Source of the DNA: Gammaproteobacteria bacterium
GTDB lineage: Bacteria; Pseudomonadota; Gammaproteobacteria; SZUA-152
Length of the DNA: 6,440 nt
Reading direction: 5' to 3'
Assembly: GCA_003229995.1 (NCBI GenBank)
Contig: QIGJ01000307.1
Span: 1-6,440, forward strand
The translations under genes and the position numbers were made by a program. This document shows positions 5,399 through 6,440 of this stretch, piece by piece; position 1 is the first letter of the stretch; each line of letters begins with the position of its first letter. The notes beneath the pieces are model-generated. The model ran no database searches. It saw only the letters and a list, made by a program, of their open reading frames with translations, and had not been told where the DNA came from.

Positions 5399-6379
5399 AT
5401 GTCTCAGCTTATTGATCCCTACGGCCGCTCCATCGACTACATCCGTTTATCGGTAACAGACCGTTGCGACCTACGGTGTTTTTACTGTCTGCCCAAAGGC
5501 TTCAAAGACTTTGAAGAACCGGAGCACTGGTTAAACTTTGACGAAATCGAACGGATCATCCGTGCCTTTGGTGCCTTGGGTACCCGGCGGGTACGCATTA
5601 CGGGTGGTGAACCCCTGGTACGTAAAAACCTGCCCATGCTGGCAGCCCGCCTGCAAAACCTGCCGGGTATCAACGATCTTTCGCTGAGCACCAACGCCGT
5701 GCAACTGGTCCGCCACGCAGAAAACTTACACGCTAGCGGTATACGCCGACTCAATATCAGCCTGGACAGCCTGAATGAAAAACGCTTTCAAAAAATCACT
5801 GGCGGCAAACTGAAAAAAGTCATCAATGGATTAATGGCCGCCAAAGCCGCAGGCTTCGCACCCATCAAAATCAACATGGTGGTGATGAAAGGCGTCAATG
5901 AAGACGAAACAGAAACCATGGTGGACTTTTGCATTAAACACGATTTCACCTTACGGTTTATCGAAACCATGCCCATGGGTACCACGGGGCGCGATGCGGT
6001 GGATCACTACGTAGATTTACAAACCGTACGCGCCAAACTGGAACAGCGCTTTGATTTAATTCCCGGAGTCATGCCTGGCGGCGGGCCCGCACGTTACCTG
6101 CAAGTGGCGGGCACGGATTTACGTATCGGTTTTATCACACCCATCTCGCAACATTTTTGTGAAACCTGCAACCGGGTGCGTTTGTCAGTGGATGGCACAC
6201 TCTACCTGTGCCTGGGGCAGGACAACAAATTTGAATTACGTCCGTTGTTACGTAAGGGTATTTCCGATCATGGTTTACAGGAAGCGATTCAACACGCCAT
6301 CACACTCAAACCTGAGCGCCATGAATTTAATGAAAAACCTTCACAGGTCGTACGCTTTATGTCGGTAACAGGTGGATAA
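5399..6379 (+). CDS. moaA: GTP 3',8-cyclase MoaA (molybdenum cofactor biosynthesis)
   Basis: This radical SAM enzyme converts GTP to 3',8-cyclo-7,8-dihydro-GTP, the first step of molybdopterin synthesis, in the cytoplasm. From the ATG at 5399 the protein has 326 residues, close to the usual ~330. The radical SAM cluster motif is C23-x3-C27-x2-C30, the SAM-binding ITGGEP motif is at 67-72, and the second [4Fe-4S] cluster motif is C254-x2-C257-x13-C271. The protein ends in the conserved Gly-Gly tail (325-326) that MoaA needs for activity. The frame is open back to a GTG at 5351, which would add 16 residues of no family character, so ATG 5399 is preferred even though no good ribosome binding site precedes it. 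It follows soeC by 72 bases on the same strand. SoeA needs the cofactor it helps make, so co-expression is sensible. Confidence 0.93.
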   Translation: MSQLIDPYGRSIDYIRLSVTDRCDLRCFYCLPKGFKDFEEPEHWLNFDEIERIIRAFGALGTRRVRITGGEPLVRKNLPMLAARLQNLPGINDLSLSTNAVQLVRHAENLHASGIRRLNISLDSLNEKRFQKITGGKLKKVINGLMAAKAAGFAPIKINMVVMKGVNEDETETMVDFCIKHDFTLRFIETMPMGTTGRDAVDHYVDLQTVRAKLEQRFDLIPGVMPGGGPARYLQVAGTDLRIGFITPISQHFCETCNRVRLSVDGTLYLCLGQDNKFELRPLLRKGISDHGLQEAIQHAITLKPERHEFNEKPSQVVRFMSVTGG

Positions 6380-6383
6380 TCTT

Positions 6384-6431
6384 AGGAATGGAAATTATAT
6401 AAGGAATGGGCACGCAATAATTTCCATTCCT
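6384..6431. repeat. Perfect 15-bp hairpin after moaA
   Basis: AGGAATGGAAATTAT (6384-6398) pairs perfectly with 6417-6431 across an 18-base loop. AGGAATGG is repeated in the loop (6402-6409) and can compete for the same right arm. It begins five bases after the moaA stop. No T-tract follows, so it is not a classical terminator, though it could still protect or end the transcript. It contains most of the inverted copy of the 140-165 repeat, so it may be the end of a mobile or dispersed repeat running off the window. Confidence 0.8.
6400..6425 (-). repeat. Right copy of the 26-base exact inverted repeat
   Basis: This is the exact reverse complement of 140-165. It spans the loop and part of the right arm of the hairpin at 6384-6431. 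The left copy is not inside a comparable hairpin, so only this core is shared. If the repeat is longer, the rest should continue on the - strand or lie beyond the window edge. Confidence 0.9.
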
Positions 6432-6440
6432 TGACCAAAC

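Overview
The window carries one functional block, read entirely on the + strand. Three genes encode a membrane-bound molybdoenzyme of the complex iron-sulfur molybdoenzyme (DMSO reductase) class, best matched to the cytoplasmic sulfite:quinone oxidoreductase SoeABC. They are followed by moaA, the first enzyme of molybdenum cofactor synthesis. The gene order (catalytic Mo subunit, four-cluster ferredoxin subunit, DmsC/NrfD-type anchor), the lack of a Tat signal on the catalytic subunit, and the protein lengths (975, 243 and 324 residues) all fit SoeABC. This suggests a sulfur-oxidising proteobacterium, probably a gammaproteobacterium related to purple or colourless sulfur bacteria. That placement is inferred from protein style and repeat type, not from a phylogeny.

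Layout: 1-364 has no convincing gene. Its first ~165 bases resemble an intergenic dispersed repeat, and the rest is an AT-rich upstream region likely to hold the soeA promoter. soeA is at 365-3292. The 109-base gap to soeB holds a large palindrome (3304-3368). soeB is at 3402-4133. The 218-base gap to soeC holds a second, longer palindrome (4188-4265), a small hairpin (4267-4284), a terminator-like hairpin with a T-tract (4316-4339), and the soeC ribosome binding site. soeC is at 4352-5326. moaA (5399-6379) follows after 72 bases. The window ends in a hairpin (6384-6431) whose inner part contains an exact inverted copy of bases 140-165.

Working together: SoeA would oxidise sulfite to sulfate in the cytoplasm at a Mo-bisMGD centre. 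SoeB would pass the electrons through four [4Fe-4S] clusters to SoeC, which delivers them to the quinone pool. MoaA starts synthesis of the pterin cofactor that SoeA needs.

The main surprise is between the genes. The palindrome after soeA lies inside a 38-codon reading frame that overlaps the soeA stop codon by an ATGA junction at one end and the soeB start codon by another ATGA junction at the other. No Shine-Dalgarno sequence is visible before soeB, so repeat-derived sequence may relay ribosomes from soeA to soeB. The soeB-soeC gap contains an apparent terminator immediately before the soeC ribosome binding site, which suggests attenuation or separate transcription of the membrane anchor.
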